Assembly: GCA_012064385.1 (NCBI GenBank)
Contig: QRDG01000027.1
Location: 2,452,408-2,516,407, forward strand
Length of the DNA: 64,000 nucleotides
From: Puccinellia tenuiflora
Taxonomy: Eukaryota > Streptophyta > Magnoliopsida > Poales > Poaceae
Direction of reading: 5' to 3'
Part shown: in pieces, positions 34,777-46,563 of the stretch
Position numbering within the stretch: position 1 is the first letter of the stretch
Layout: the number at the start of each line of letters is the position of its first letter
Program-made: the position numbers and the translations under genes
Notes under the pieces: model-generated
Told to the model about the DNA's origin: nothing
The model's database searches: none
The model's input: the letters and a program-made list of their open reading frames with translations, nothing else

Positions 34777-35711
34777 GGGGCGTGTTTGGTTGCTAGGGTC
34801 TTTTTCTCCCTTCCCGTCTCCGTGGTCCTTGGCGACGTCAGCCATGTTGTGCACCTCGTTTGATTGTCTGCATATCGTTTTTTTTTCTTTCTATTTTTTC
34901 GCATTTTTGTATTTGGTTCACTGCGCGCATACTGCTTGTATCTGCACGCGATATAGTGTAACCTCGGATGAAGCTTACCTCCCGTGACCGATTCCATGGG
35001 ATTCACGAACATCGGCGATGGAGGTAAGCGCAATAGCTACTGCCGTGACGGCGCAGTTCATCGCGACGAACGGCGACGACAAACGCAATAAGTACTGTTG
35101 TGACACTAGGTGGCGAAAGCCGACGACGGAGGTTGAAGAAGGCGTTGTACACTACTGCAGTCTATACACGTACAAAGTTCATCACAAGATCTGCTCGTAT
35201 ACAGCCGGCAAAATAGAAAACTTACAACACGAAAGTTGTGCGGAACGTTGAGATGAAGCTACACGTCAAAATAAATTTCAAACGGTCGACCGAGTGCGAC
35301 GAATTTGATATGGCGCAACTTTCGGTCCAAAATTAAGAAGCTAGAGTCCACGAAACTCAAAATCGATCGTCTGAATGGAACCTACTCGTCGATACGAACA
35401 TATCTCGTGTTCAAAATATTTCAAATCAAGATATATTTACGTATATTAGAGGGGAATTTGTGAATCTAAGGTGAGGAGGTACGTGGGGTGCCTCTACACA
35501 TCCCACATGGGCTGTTGATGCGGGAGCGAGGAACGCAAAGTTCTCCTCGGCATGGGCCCTGAAAACGGCGAATTCGGCAGTTCGTGTTGGGCCTAGTGAG
35601 GACTAAGGTTCGTGCGCATGTGGGTTTGCGGAATGTGCATGCCACCAAACAGCCTAATTTTTACATGCACATGACATGATTGGGGGTGTCGGTGCGCTAC
35701 CAAACACGTCC
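34777..35711. mobile_element. Terminal-inverted-repeat element with GGGGCGTGTTTGGT ends (935 bp)
   Basis: The left end ggggcgtgtttggttgc and right end gctaccaaacacgtcc are inverted copies with small differences. TA dinucleotides flank both (cactaGGGG and GTCCtagat), with at most a 2-3 bp duplication, suggestive of PIF/Harbinger. The interior has short frames without known motifs. Confidence 0.6.
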
Positions 35712-37144
35712 TAGATGGTTCCGCCTCGCCCGACGATGTATATCTGAGTTGCACTACACACCAACGACGATGACTCAGGAACCACCACGTTTCATTTTAA
35801 TAGCGAACTAAAATCCGATTTTCTCCCTCCCCCCCCCCCCCCCCCCCCCCCGCGAAAAAAAAACTAAAATAATATACTGGCAGTCTGGATTGGTGCCGTC
35901 GGAAGGCAACAGAAAGCAAATCTTATGAACTTGTCCAAGTCCGGACGGCGACTTACTTACCCTGGCCAGCTCTACATGACGTTACCCACTCTGCTTATTT
36001 GGTAATTTATGCTTTGACTTTCTTTAAAATGCTGTTGTGAACTGCTCAAGCTGAGTAGCTGACCGTAGTTGATTAGTTCGATGCTACAAAGGTCAAAGCT
36101 TGCCCGCAAAAAAAAGAAAAAAAAAAGGCGAACGCTACTTAGACAGTGCCATACTCTTGTCCACGGTCACGATTGCTAGCTCGGGTTCTGGAGAGTATAT
36201 CTATAGTAACAAGCGAATCGTGTAAGAGCGCCTTCATTGCTGATTTACCGGCCACAAAATGGGGAAGCAAAACAAACCGCATGCTATATTCCTTATGGAG
36301 CTTCTCAAGTAATGTCGTTCCACACAAACAGGATGAGCACTCTTCATGTCGATGTCGGTGAGAAAGTTAAGCTCATGTCGCTTCTTAATTTGCAGCCAAG
36401 AAAATAGCAATGTGCTGCGTAGATTTTTTAGTAAGTTTTTTTTTATTTTGAGACAAGGTTTTCACGTTTTATGGTACAAGTATGTGCGAAGTTTTACCAG
36501 ATTTTTTTTGGAGCTTTTTACCAGATTTAATTGTGCTTTTTCAGACAAATCAGATTTAATTGTGTGATGACTAGCGGACCATGTGCCGACATGCGTAAAG
36601 CTATTTGTTGGGCCTTGCTTACCTATCGTACTATCTCATTTTGGGCCTTGGGACGTCGTCCACCAGAACTAGAGGAAACTGCTCGGTACGCGGCTGGAAA
36701 CCAAAGCGACCGGCGGCCCAGCAAACTCGTTTCGTTTGTTGAATTCACATCGTCATGTTTCGAGATTTTTTTTTGCAAAAAAAAAGGATTTTTCTTTTTT
36801 TTGAGATGGTTTACCGGGAGTTTGTACTTCCTATGGTTTGCTAAAAAATAAATATTAGAAAAGGTTTTTCTTTGGTAGAATACACACAAGTAATGAAGGA
36901 CAACTATAATGCCATTCCATGTAGGATACACAACTCTTGCTTCAAACATCGCAATTTTTGCAAACCATCAACAGGAGTGAACACACATTAATTACAAACG
37001 AGAGAAAACCTTAACAGTCACTTCCGGAACAAGGCTGAACATAAACTCGGCACTTCCATCAAATGACTCCCCAGTCCCCACAGAAAAACTAGACAACACA
37101 CAGTATAACCTTACGATTTCTTTTCAGGAAGGCCCCATGGCTGT
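35712..37144. other. Spacer downstream of KCR
   Basis: No gene is recognised. It includes a run of 23 Cs at 35829-35851, a tract prone to sequencing and assembly error, and several A/T runs near 36113-36126 and 36760-36800. Confidence 0.5.
35829..35851. repeat. Poly(C) homopolymer
   Basis: Twenty-three consecutive Cs, directly followed by cgcg and an A-run. Its true length is uncertain. Confidence 0.9.
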
Positions 37145-40100
37145 TCAGCTGAGCTCTCCCTTTTCTCCCAGCAGAGCTCTCGCCTCGTTTCTCTTCCGGA
37201 TACCAACTCGGAGGCGCCACAGATTGAGAGCAGAATCCGGCATCAGGGACGCGAAGAACCACTGGATCGAGTGGCGCCAGTAGGGGACGCATCTCGGCTC
37301 ATAGCCTATGGAACGAATGGCAGCTTTGGCGTACTCCTCCGGCGATGGTATGAATGGTGAGTCGCCCTTGACAGGGGACATCTTGGTCGCCACATACAAA
37401 GGGATCTGCACCACACTAATGTGTCAGGATATTTCAAAGGAGCTTCACTCTACCTTACAAAAAAAAGAAGCAAATATGGCAGAACTAATCGCCGATCTCA
37501 GCCCAAAAAGATGTGGCATGACCGCATGAACACAGAAGACGCCCGTACCTGACACTGAACATCAACTCCGTATTGTTTGTATTCAACGTTCAGACTCCGA
37601 GATAGTTGATCAATATACCTAAAAACAATGACACCATGTGTGAAAAACATAAATAGTATCATTTAAATTAAATATTTATTCTGTACATTTAGCTTAACGT
37701 CATGTTCCGTTAAGACTAAGTTCTTGTCAGTGGTGTGCATGTGGTGCGTTGAGGCCTGGAAATCAAGAGTTCTTATCGCCCCGTGATCGCCCCGTGACGA
37801 TGATTTATGTGTTTTTGTGGCTTATCCGTCAAAAGTCAAAAGTCAAAAATAAGCATAACCAAACACCCCCAACCGAGCGCTTAATCGGAAGGACGTCCTC
37901 ACTGTCATGGATATTCAACATCATTAAGTCAAAATAAACCCGATTTCGGAACTGTGGAGTTAAAAGTATTCAACTCTGGAGCGAGAGACCGGCTTACATA
38001 ATTGAGCTGAGGGGTATAATATACACTCTGAACTACTGAGATACGTCCTACGAACTGATGTGAAATTGTACTACGTCTCAAATATGCTTTCCGATGTATG
38101 CTATTGATAGATTGTACTAGCTTCATCCTTTTGCTCCAATGATTAAGGGGCACACAAATTAATATAATGAAAGAACCATGTATACATTCCAATCATCCAT
38201 GATCATATTAGCTGTGCATTAATATGCCTTATGTGTTTGGACATGGTGGTAGATGTACCAAACATAGTACTGATTAATCCACTATCGTCCAAGCCGCTTT
38301 TATAGGATCCATTCAATGTCTAACATATGAACTATATCTACTGAACTAAATTCATACAGAGCGCACAACTCAGTCTTATTTTCAAAATATTACAAGAACG
38401 CGGTATAATTTGATATGCAAATATTAAGTGTAGAATCGCTAAGAAATATGGGCTTAAAATTGAAAATTAAAAAAATATCAATAGATTTTGCGGAAGTCTA
38501 TCTCAATTATGTTATTAGAACTGTGAAAATTGAACAATCACACTAACTGTAGACAAAGATAGAAATTGATTCCATGGAACGATTAGCGGGTCACATCAGA
38601 GATTAGAAAACTAAACAAGCAAAACAAACAATGACATTAACTGTAGATTGTTGTATCTATCATCATTATATACTGACATCGGACGCAAAACTATTCAGAC
38701 ATGATGGTGGAGCGGGGTGACCACTGCAGCACGGAATATATTCTGTGAGATAACATTGAGATCGAAAGCTAACTAACACACTATTCATAGTATATGTTAT
38801 GGTCGACTGTTGCAGCATGGGAAAATCTGTCGTCGTCGGTCGTCGCCTGATATTTTATACTCCCGCCTGTAGTAATGCTCTTGTCAGCTGAAATGGCACA
38901 ACTTCCGAGCCTAGTCCTGCGATTTTAGCGGGCAAAATTGCAACTTTGGAGTGATAGCGCTAGGGTTGTGCGAGCGCGATCAAGAATTGGGCAGAGTGCG
39001 GTGCGGTGTAGCAGGCTTGCATGGACAAGTGGAGACATCACCAGGCACACGTCGCGCCCTCGCTTGGGGGGAGATAGATGATCGATGCATGGCCGTCAGA
39101 GATGTTGGGACCGGCAGCACATGACAAACTTAATACCCCAAACCTACTGCACTCAAACGGATCAAGATTGGGGTAGTACTAAAAGCCCAATCAATTCAAG
39201 TTTCTTCTTCAAGAAGATCGGTGCAAAAGGAGACGCTCAGGCTCAGCAAGAAGGTTCCAGATCTGCATGATGCAGAGAACATCTTCACGCTGTTGCACGT
39301 GTATGAGTTCGTTGACTTGTGGAGCTGCTGCTAGCAGGGGTTTCAGTTGGACCCAGCATATGTGATGGCATCACTTGCTGCTGGACGGTTTCTAGAGCTT
39401 ACTCGGTGGTCGGTCTACCACGTCCAACTCGGAAGGCATCTCTCTTAAACCTGGGAATGGGATTGGCGTCGATGTTGTCGATCCTGTCAGTTTATTGTCT
39501 GTTAGACAACTCCTTCAGACAGTCACACACTCACACTTCTTCCACCTTCATCCTCTTTCTTCTCTTGTAGTCCCGCTGTTCCTCCTCAGTCCTCACCGAT
39601 CAGACAACGCGTAGTTTTTCCGAAAAAACGAAATACCAAATACTCCGGTAGTGCGGTATTTCAGAAAATAGGTCGAATTTTCCTCAAAGAGAGTAGATGG
39701 AAGGGGATGGACTGCAATGTGTTCTGTTGTCTTCCTGGACATGCATGTACTTGACCGTACGATATAGTATTACTGAGATTTATGCATGGGCCGTATATAT
39801 TACTTACGCTTTGCTGGCGGCGTACACGGCGTAGAGCGGGAACGCCGGCACGACGACCGACGACCCGGAGCCGACGTTGACGACGGCGCCCCTCCCCTTG
39901 GCCGCCATCGCCGGCACGACGGCGCGCGTGATCCGCGTCGCCGCCTCCACGTTCACCCGCACCACAGCCTCCCACACCCCGGTCTCCACCTCGTGGAAGT
40001 AGGCCGCGCCGGGATACGTGGCCCCGGCGTTGTTCACCAGGAGCCCCACGTCGAGCCCCTTCACGGTCGCCGCCACCCTCGCCGCGCCCCGCGACAGCTC

Positions 40101-40481
40101 CGCCGCGTCGCCGGCGGCCAGGTCGAACACCACGCTCCGGACCTTGCAGGACGGCGCGGCCGCCTGGGCCTCCTTCGCGACGCGGGACAGCTTGGCGGGG
40201 TTCCGACCGACGAGGATGAGGTGGAGCCCCGCGCGCGCGAGGTCGAGCGCCAGGGCGCGGCCGATGCCGTCGGTGGCGCCCGTGACCACCGCCCACGCGC
40301 CGTAGCGCAGGCCCAGGTCCTTGCCCGGCCGGACGAACGTGCGGTGCAGCCACGCGAGGAAGGTCGCCGCGGAGACGACCACGGCGTGGAGGCCCAAGGC
40401 GAGTAGCACCACGAACCACAGCGGCGGCGAGCCTCCTGCTGACCCTCCGGCCGTCGAGACGATTCCTTCCAACTCAGCCAT
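37145..40481 (-). CDS. KCR: Very-long-chain 3-oxoacyl-CoA reductase (beta-ketoacyl reductase)
   Basis: The enzyme reduces 3-ketoacyl-CoA to 3-hydroxyacyl-CoA with NADPH, the second step of the fatty-acid elongase in the endoplasmic reticulum, feeding cuticular wax, suberin and sphingolipid synthesis. Minus-strand exons are 40481-39808, 37618-37549 and 37405-37145, all with GT-AG introns; the protein has 334 residues. It shows a hydrophobic anchor (about 21-47), the NADPH-binding TGATDGIG (67-74), NNAG (150-153), the GSGS serine region (204-207) and the catalytic Y-x-x-x-K (Y220, K224; YAVYAASK). The second exon encodes YIDQLSRSLNVEYKQYG. The C-terminal part has PLYVATKM and IGYEPRC as in Arabidopsis KCR1 and maize GLOSSY8. 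It ends GEKGELS and lacks the lysine-rich ER-retrieval tail of those relatives. It may be a diverged paralogue. Confidence 0.9.
37619..39807 (-). other. KCR intron 1 (2.2 kb)
   Basis: It starts gtaagtaa and ends gtttttag on the minus strand. It contains a fragment of the foldback MITE family (37809-37871, with aagcataaccaaacaccccc). The rest is AT-rich in the centre and has no recognised domain, including the open frame at 39319-39570. Confidence 0.75.
37809..37871. mobile_element. Foldback MITE fragment in KCR intron
   Basis: It holds the right half of the family seen at 2301-2507: gtggcttat, aaaagtcaaaagtcaaaaat and the terminal ataaccaaacaccccc. The left terminus is missing. Confidence 0.6.
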
Positions 40482-41240
40482 GGACTCAATCGATCGGCTA
40501 GCTAGCTTGCATGTGATGCCTGTTTCTGCTGCTATTAACTACACAAGCCTGCAACAGCTAAGCTGCTGAGCAAACTGCTCCTACTACTCGGGAGAGGAAG
40601 GCTGACATATCACTGAGCTCAGGCAGCCATAAAACTTACTACCTCGGCGGCATCTCCCGATGGGCTCGCAAACAGTTCTAAATGTATTCGCATCGGTGTT
40701 TACCACGTAGGTAGGGTCATTAATGACTCGATTCAATGCAAAGGTGCCGTGGTGCCCCCCCCCAACACTGCCCATGATTCCATGAAGCGGTTGGGTACTA
40801 TCGCCTCAGCGACTTCGCATACATTGCACCATCACCATGGATGGTTGCACACTTGTGAAGCGAGCGCAGTACAAATTGCGCTGGCCACGATGACACAATT
40901 AATCGGGCGAGCGGCAAGGAAACAAAATCTTACCGGCGAGGGATTTTTAGCTCTGAGCTCCAATGCTCTATTTATTTTTATAAAGGTAAAAATCGTACTT
41001 ATTAATTGTTTTAAAAATCTGATTTTTAGATGTACTCAATGATGTATCCTACGAACGTGGTAAATTTCACTTTAAAATATTTCGTATTTTGAGCGACACG
41101 GAAATGAAAAAAGCATGGATCCAAGTACAATGAACATTATTTTCAAAATTATAAATTCATAAGATTTGTCATTTTTTATGTAGCCTAGAGTTAAAAGAAT
41201 TTACCGCTGTAATTTTACATGATCGTATGATACACGGATA
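40482..41240. other. KCR upstream region
   Basis: It should contain the KCR promoter and leader on the minus strand. No unambiguous TATA box is visible. No other gene is recognised. Confidence 0.5.
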
Positions 41241-44200
41241 TTTTCTTTTTTTGAAAAGAGGATATAACCTTGTCCTCTGCATCAAGCAATGCACACAGAC
41301 CTTTTATTGCAAGGTTTGACAGTATCAAATTTATACACATCATAGATCACCTAAAGTTGAAAGATGAATAAATCAATGAAATATAGTGACTAGGCATCCT
41401 GAAGTCTACTAAAATGTTACCACCCAGCCGGCTGAAGATATCCTGAGTGATCGTCAGAGCCAAAAGAGAATTTATAGGATCTCCAGAATTCATTAATTCG
41501 GGTACATCAAGTAATCACAAGATCCCGCTGATCCTACGGGAGTAGGAATGCACATAATTGAATCCATTGAGCAGCCATATTCATTACCTGTAAAACATAG
41601 AAGTTGTTTGTCCTATTAAATACAAGGTTATTTTGGAAATTCTAAATCGGCCAACATAAAGATGAAAACCTATGTGAATCCAAGCCTTAGTTTCTTTGTC
41701 AATCACATTCAACCAATTCACGGAGGAAGATTATAGGTACTATACATTGTACGCCAAACAATTTGCGCAAAAGGACACGAGATAAACAAGTGCTCCGCTG
41801 TCTCCTCCGAGTCATTAAAAGAGCATTTTTAGACCTCTTCTAGTTTCTTTTAGCAATGTTATTCTTGGTGAGCAAGACTTTTCTATTAAGAAATCATATA
41901 AAAAGTTTTCTCTTAAGCGGGATTTTTATTTCCAAAGATATTTACCAAGATATCTAGTATATATGTCCATTCATTAGGTTCCAGACAAAAGTATCCGGTG
42001 TACCTGAAAGATTTATCTCCATCGCCCTTTGGCATAAATACAACTACGAGGTCCATTTATCGTCATTCAGTGCCCTTATGAAACTAATATTCAACAGAGT
42101 ACTAGATAAAAAAATCATGGACATAAACGTTTTTCTGTTGTAAAATGTTGTATAGTGATGGGTACTAGTTTTACAAATGAGTTTGGCCTAACCAAGTATC
42201 CTCCCAAAACCTAGTAATATTGCCATCTCCGATTTTAAAAACTTTCACAGTTAAAAAAAACTCATCTTTAACCCTTCTGAGGCCTTTCCAAGATGGAGAG
42301 TCGGTTGGCTTCGCCTCTACCTGCGCCAAAGTTTATTATAAATGTACTTGTTGTGTAGAAAAATTTCTTCCTCGTTCAACAATTTAAATGACCATATGAT
42401 GAACAAAAAATGGTTTTAATGTCAAGTACCTCAATGCCTAAACCACCTAATTCTTTCCGTCTACAAATAATATTCCATTTTGTTAACCGATATTTTCATT
42501 TATTATCATTGGTTTTCTAGAAGAAATGAGATCTATAGAGGTCTAATCTTTTTCTTACCATTTGGGTAAATGATAACATAAAAAATGGACAAACTTGTCT
42601 AATAAGAACAAGTCAATCTCCGTATAAGAGCAACTTGCCCTTCCAGCACCCAAGATTCCCCTTGAAACGATGTTAGACTAGATACCACTCAGAATTAAGA
42701 AGTTGTCTATTTTGAATAGGCACACCTAAGTATTTACAAGGTAGAGAACCAGACTCACAATCAAAAAAATCTTATACTTATTCTCTTCCTCTTTAGGCTT
42801 CCCAAAACAGAAAAAATTGTGAAAACTTATTTTAAGACCCGACAATTGCTCAAAAATGCATAGGATTAATTTCATATTAACAACTTTTTCCAAAACATGT
42901 ATCATAAAATAATCATGTGGTTAGCATATTACAGAATAGGGATGCCCCATCAACAAAATGAGGTATGAGTCTATGAGACCCCCTACCTGGCCATCCTCCT
43001 TGTTCTTGCGATGAGTATAGCCAACATGTCCGCAACAACGTCAAAGAGTATCGGTGATAAGTCATAACGGATCACCTTGCGTGTGGAGGCCTTTTCTGGT
43101 ATGGAAATAATGACCAATATCATTATTGACCCAATACTGTCACTACCTCCTTGGATAAACTGAGTAATCCATTCACACTATTTCTATGCAAAACCTTTCA
43201 TACCCATAACTTGTTGGAAGAAAGCCCATTTGACGTTACCATAAACCTTTGCAAAATCAATTTTAAAAAGAACACCATCCATTTTCTTCCTGTCAAGTTC
43301 ATGGATACTTTCATGAAGGACTACAAACCCTCCAAAATATGTCGACCAAGCATAAAGGCCGTTTGAGTATGTCTTAACACATTATGGGCAATTCCCATAA
43401 CTCAATTAGTGCCTACTTTTGTAAAAATCTTAATTTCACGGCAGGGAGGAAAATTAGTATGTATTGCTAAATTTTTACCGCATTTATTTTTTGGGTAATA
43501 GTGTAGTAACACTCAAATTCAGTTACCTTGTTGAAACTGAAGAAACATAGCTATCAGGTTCGTATTAATGACCTCACAATTTTTTTTGATAGAATTCAAC
43601 CGAAAACCCGTCTGGTCTCGAGCTTTATTAATTTCCATTTGATAAATAGCTCAATACACTTTCTCCAAGGAGAAGCCAGTTGTAATTTTCTATCAATGAT
43701 AAATTACTCGAAACAGGTGCACCCAAATTTCCTTTTTGTAGTATTCAGTAATATAGACCTTTAAATTCTCATCTGCAACTATGGTTCCTCCGTCTTGCTT
43801 TACTTGAATTTTTCTTTTTCCTATGTTTATAACTAGCAATAAGATGGAAATATTTTGTGGTATCCACCTTCTTGAACATGTTTAACCTTAGCTCATTTGG
43901 TCTCCTCATCACGTCGTAGTTTACAAACACGTTCATTAGAATCCCTCAAAGCATCTCGTTCGGCTGCACTTAGAGGTGTACTCTCTGCTTTGATATCTAA
44001 CTCATTGCTATTCTTCAAAAGGTTTTCTTTATCATTTTTATATTTCCCGCTTTGATTCTTTGCCCATCCTTGTAGGAATCTTCATAGATGCCTATTTTTT
44101 TGCCACACGTCGACATACCTCCTTTGGTAAAGGAAGCTCATTCGGCTGCAACCATTTCGTAAAAACCATCATGTCGTAAACACGATAGTGCAAACGAGAA

Positions 44201-45080
44201 ATTGACTTATTTCCAAGGTCAGTATGAATAATAGAATCAATCAATAATGGTGTATGATCGGCTCCGAACGAGTCTTCGCCCGCAATGTTACGAGAGAAAA
44301 TTTCTGCTCACACTCCACGTTTGAGAGGATACGGTCTAACTTTCCATACATGAGGGTATCCCGCCTATTAGCCCTTGTGAATTTGCTTCCCGACAAAACA
44401 ATTTCGTTCAGGTCAAGACTTTCAATAATGGCATGGAAAATGAATGGCCATCTACGATTGAAATTATTGTTATTCTTTTCTTTTGTTTCTGAATAATATT
44501 GAAGGCACCACCTACCAACTGAGATAGAAACTCGGGTTTTTGTGCATCTTGAGCATCAAGACCTAGTCAAAGCCATACATTTTTTATGGCAAATGAAATT
44601 TCATACTCCCTCCATTCCTATTTATATGGTGCATTAGTTATTGAAAAGTCAAACGAGATGATTTTTTACCAAATGTTTAGAAAATATTACTATAATTTAT
44701 GATATCAAATCAGTATCATCAAATCATCATGAAATATATTTTATATTTATTTTCTTAGTATTTCAAATGTTGACAAATTTTTCTCTAAAATCCATGTCAA
44801 AGATTGTCAAGTTTAACTTTTCTAAAAACTAATACACCTTACAATATGGAATAGAGGGAGTAGTAAGTAGTAACACCCCCCGCATCAACGTTTTTGACTT
44901 GTAGGGTAGCTGCATTAAAACCTACCAACATGCCAGACCTCCCATGAGGTGGTAAACAATACCATGTGGAAATCCAAACCAACAACAAAGTGATTCATAA
45001 ATGGAGCAGCAAAATTGGCCCTTGACAAAGCTATGAAGTCCAAAAGTTGAACTCTAAATCCTAAACACTCAGAGTCTCGT
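41241..45080 (-). pseudogene. L1-type LINE, decayed (endonuclease, reverse transcriptase, zf-RVT)
   Basis: On the minus strand, an endonuclease N-terminal part is readable at 44880-45060 (WYCLPPHGRSG), continuing at about 44450-44600 (LVGGAFNII, the family's GGDFN motif). Reverse transcriptase follows at about 42880-43380: a helix with LHESIHELDRKKMDG, VLFKIDFAKVY, LSPILFDVVADML. The catalytic YADD is YANH here (42917-42928), preceded by a stop. A zf-RVT domain is at about 41750-41830 (HLFISCPFAQIVW). The 3' end is the A-rich tail whose complement is the T-run at 41241-41252. Stops and frameshifts are frequent. A Stowaway MITE (44606-44860) splits the endonuclease. LINEs copy their RNA into chromosomal nicks; this copy cannot. 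Confidence 0.88.
44606..44860. mobile_element. Stowaway MITE (255 bp) inside the LINE endonuclease
   Basis: The ends ctccctccattcctattta and aatatggaatagagggag are inverted. TA flanks both sides (44604-44605 and 44861-44862). LINE coding similarity continues on both sides, so it inserted after the LINE. Confidence 0.87.
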
Positions 45081-46563
45081 TAAAGTAAAGTACAATGCCT
45101 AACATATATACCTTTGGACTGAGCATGATGAAGACGACGGTCTTCGCGCCAAGATGCAAATCTTCCTTGAGTCACCTTTGCTTGATGAAGCCTTTCAGAT
45201 TGCTTCCCAATAAGTCATTATAAGAACTAACGGGCTTGCCAAGGCACACGATCTTTGTAGAACATTTTATTACGAGTATTCCAAAGTTTATCTGTACCAA
45301 CCCCAAATCTTTATACTACATGTAACAAAGTGGTTTGATTTTGCATCAAGAAAATGAATGAAAATGAGGAGTGTTTAAAACCTCAAAAATGAAAATGAGA
45401 TTCACAAGAAATGTCTTAAAAGATTGAAATAATTACATTAGACTCCGAAGTATTAGAAGATCCTTAGAAAATCCACATAGAGTTTGGATGTACATAACTG
45501 TAGGAATGAACCTCCTAGCTCTATCTTCAAATGCATTGTTGATATGAGATCGTTTAATTTGAGGTGTTAATCCTTGCGGGAATGGCTTGAAAAATTTATT
45601 TGCATATGCTTGACACAATATTATGAAGCTACCATAATTTCCCTCGACATGTGGAACGAGATGTGACAGGCTGATCCTTCCAGATCATTCGGTACCACTA
45701 ACTCGTACCTCGAACGTGAAAGCAATGGGGATGATTTGTTTGGCCACGTTATTCTTGATCAAGTAAACATAATGTTTATCAGCTGTACCTCGAATTGTTC
45801 AACAGAAGCTCCATTTTCTCTACCTGGAAAACCCACAATGTCCAACATATAAATGATTCATACACCAATGCTGGGAATCTCGAAGGAAAAGTTGTTTCCA
45901 ATATGCAGAGCCAAACAAATATGAGCGTAAGAGCAGATAAAAACACATGGAATTTGCAGTCAGATAAATGATCAAGTGCCCCAGCTCGATTAACTATGCT
46001 CACCAAAACGAAATGAACTTCTGGACAAAACCTAAAAACGTCGAGGAAATACTACTTTTATACATGTCCATAGACTAACAGTAACTAGGGGAGTATGCAA
46101 TTCACTGAATAAATATCGTTGGTGTTATTCGTGCAAAGCCAACTTTTTTACCCGTTGTCTAGGGTACTAGATGGCATGTAGGAACTAGAGGATGATGAGT
46201 ATGCAATTCACTGGATAAACTTTTTTTACCCCTTGTCTAGGGTACTCTCTCTTCTCTACCCTGTCATTTCTTCGCTTGTAAACCACTACTCTGTATCTGA
46301 TGTGGTTATCATATATAAAAGTTCAGGCTGGCTCTAAGAGCCCGCCGTAGTTACAGTAAAAAAAAAAAGAGTATTAAGCTTTGGACTCTGTAGTTACAGA
46401 TCCCTCCATGCGTCAGGAGAACCGACAAGGAATCTGATTAGCGCAAAGTATAAAAAATTGGCTAAAATATAGAACATTTTTCCCGTTTATTGAATAGAAT
46501 GGAGTCTTGAAGTTACATCACTACTATAAAACCGATTCACAAGTTACAGCAATACCATAAACG
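45081..46563. other. Spacer between LINE and the 10-exon gene
   Basis: No gene is recognised. Part of 45080-45420 may be the LINE's 5' region or a second remnant: the minus-strand phrase LWNTRNKMFYKDRVPW is LINE-like. An open frame at 45433-45618 has no known motif. Confidence 0.4.

Noticed and set aside
34252..34777. Open frames of 150-170 codons downstream of MCU
   Set aside because: Two frames overlap over the same bases and neither has a recognisable domain.
45433..45618. 61-codon open frame on the minus strand
   Set aside because: No motif, no splice context, and AT-rich surroundings with LINE debris.
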